Shown: positions 5,785 to 6,732 of the stretch, piece after piece
Position numbering within the stretch: position 1 is the first letter of the stretch
How the letters are laid out: each line of letters starts with the position of its first letter
Assembly (NCBI GenBank): GCA_003131945.1
Contig: PKWD01000304.1
Span: 12,051 to 18,782, forward strand
Direction of reading: 5' to 3'
Length of the DNA: 6,732 bases
DNA from: Acidimicrobiaceae bacterium
GTDB taxonomy: Bacteria > Actinomycetota > Acidimicrobiia > Acidimicrobiales > UBA8190
The notes under the pieces: generated by a model
Databases searched by the model: none
What the model saw: only the letters and a program-made list of their open reading frames with translations
Told to the model about the DNA's origin: nothing
Translations under genes and position numbers: made by a program

Positions 5785-6732
5785 GTGACTTCCCACCCCC
5801 CCCTTACGCGCGTGCCAGGCGCCCATGTCCGACGAGCGCGAGTGCGCACACGCCGGATCCGTGTCGGTCTTGCGTTGGCCCTCTTCGTCACTCTCGGTAC
5901 GCTTTTGGCCACGTGCACCGGCAGCAACTCTCGGTCGACGTCGGCGCCGAAGGCCTCTTCGTCAAGCCATAAGACCGTTGGCCGCCGAACCGGGAGCATG
6001 GCCGCCGCCGAGTCGGGCCTTCTCCCGTGGGCTCTGGCCGCCCCCATCAGCCGGGCCGTCGTGCTCCCCGGGCAAGGGAACCAGGTCGTCATCCTCGGTG
6101 GTCTGACAGAGTCCAACACCTCCGCTCAAGGGGTCTACACGCTCGACACCACGACCGGAGCGCTCACTCATGTGGCCAACCTCACCGGTGGCCTGCACGA
6201 CGCATCGGGAGCCGTCATCGACGGGCGGGACGTGACTTTCGGCGGCGGGTCGCCCGCCACCGTCGCCGCCGTCCAGGCCGTGCCGGCTCCCAGCCCGACC
6301 GGTTCCGTTGGAATCACGTCGGCCGAGACGATCGGGGCTCTCCCCCGGCCACGGTCGGACTCGTCGACCGTCACCGTCGGAACGACCACCTACATCGTCG
6401 GCGGATATGACGGTTCGAACCCCGACTCGGCTGTGCTGGCCACGACAGACGGGCGCACCTTCTCGACCGTCGCATCGCTGCCGGTGCCGGTGCGGTATCC
6501 GGCGGTCGCCGCCGACCGAGGGCTTCTCTACGTGTTCGGAGGTCAGGCCATCACGGGCGCCGGCGCCGGCCAGCCTGTGAATGCGATCCAGGTAATCGAC
6601 CCGAGGCGACACACGGCATCGATGATCGGTCATCTGCCGATCCCGCTCGCCGCCGCCGCCGCCGTCACTATCGGGGGTCAGGTCTACGTGGCCGGCGGCG
6701 AAAGCACGGTGGACCAGCCGGTCATACCCGGC
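5785..6732 (+). CDS. Exported kelch-repeat beta-propeller protein, 3'-truncated by the window end
   Basis: The frame runs from a GTG at 5785 to the last base with no stop, giving 316 visible residues. An Arg-rich segment (residues 16-26, RRARVRTRRIR) precedes a hydrophobic stretch VGLALALFVTLGTLLATC. Cys44 in LLATC is lipoprotein-like, although Thr before the Cys is unusual for a lipobox, so lipidation is uncertain. A Ser/Thr/Ala spacer covers about 45-75. From residue 85 on, kelch-type blades recur every 46-53 residues, each with a Gly-Gly pair after a hydrophobic strand: VVILGG (105-106), VTFGGG (153-155), TYIVGGYDG (206-207), LYVFGG (252-253) and VYVAGG (304-305). Five blades are visible and more should follow. 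Such propellers act as extracytoplasmic binding or, in some families, catalytic scaffolds; no active site is visible. The start could also be GTG 5812 or 5842, since no good Shine-Dalgarno marks 5785. Confidence 0.85.
   Translation, partial: MTSHPPLTRVPGAHVRRARVRTRRIRVGLALALFVTLGTLLATCTGSNSRSTSAPKASSSSHKTVGRRTGSMAAAESGLLPWALAAPISRAVVLPGQGNQVVILGGLTESNTSAQGVYTLDTTTGALTHVANLTGGLHDASGAVIDGRDVTFGGGSPATVAAVQAVPAPSPTGSVGITSAETIGALPRPRSDSSTVTVGTTTYIVGGYDGSNPDSAVLATTDGRTFSTVASLPVPVRYPAVAADRGLLYVFGGQAITGAGAGQPVNAIQVIDPRRHTASMIGHLPIPLAAAAAVTIGGQVYVAGGESTVDQPVIPG

Noticed and set aside
6413..6423. GGTTCGAACCC resembling a tRNA T-arm
   Set aside because: It lies inside the kelch coding frame (encoding part of YDGSNPD), and no acceptor stem, D-arm or anticodon arm surrounds it. 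Similar GGTTCGAA strings at about 3657 and 3786 are also inside the regulator gene.
5962..6633. Minus-strand open frame of 223 codons opposite the kelch gene
   Set aside because: The plus strand has a signal peptide and regular kelch Gly-Gly repeats in a continuous frame. The minus translation is Arg/Gly-rich without structure.
1..6732. CRISPR array, insertion sequence, prophage or integration site
   Set aside because: By eye there are no regularly spaced direct repeats, no transposase or integrase motifs and no paired terminal repeats on either strand.

Overview
The window is GC-rich, densely coding bacterial DNA with GTG as well as ATG starts. It combines a neocarzinostatin-like secreted protein, a Rieske protein with a twin-arginine motif, an OmpR-class two-component system and a kelch-repeat exported protein. 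Together these point to an actinobacterium (Actinomycetota), possibly of the Acidimicrobiia type. The lineage is inferred from gene content and codon use; there is no rRNA or other phylogenetic marker here.

Layout, left to right. (1) 1-720, plus strand: the C-terminal part of a polytopic membrane protein that begins before the window. (2) 921-1361, minus strand: a small secreted four-cysteine protein resembling the neocarzinostatin apoprotein fold, with a strong Shine-Dalgarno. (3) 1382-1735: about 350 bases with no convincing gene and two short inverted repeats. (4) 1736-3067, minus strand: the most notable gene, a single polypeptide joining a four-helix DoxD/DoxX domain, a cysteine-rich linker, a Tat-like signal anchor, a Thr/Pro-rich spacer and a complete Rieske [2Fe-2S] domain. 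(5) 3068-3197: a divergent intergenic region. (6) 3198-5215, plus strand: a response regulator and sensor histidine kinase whose frames overlap by four bases (GTGA). (7) 5216-5784: mostly unassigned sequence, with a hairpin at the kinase stop and one weak minus-strand candidate for a Ser/Thr-rich membrane-anchored protein. (8) 5785 to the window end, plus strand: the N-terminal part of an exported kelch beta-propeller protein that runs off the window.

How they may work together. The fusion protein has the parts for moving electrons between the quinone pool (DoxD-type membrane domain) and an extracytoplasmic Rieske cluster. The two-component system is transcribed divergently from it across about 130 bases, so it may regulate the fusion gene. 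That link is inferred from position only. The membrane protein, the neocarzinostatin-like protein and the kelch protein are envelope or secreted proteins with no demonstrable pathway link, so the window as a whole leans towards cell-surface functions and redox or stress sensing.
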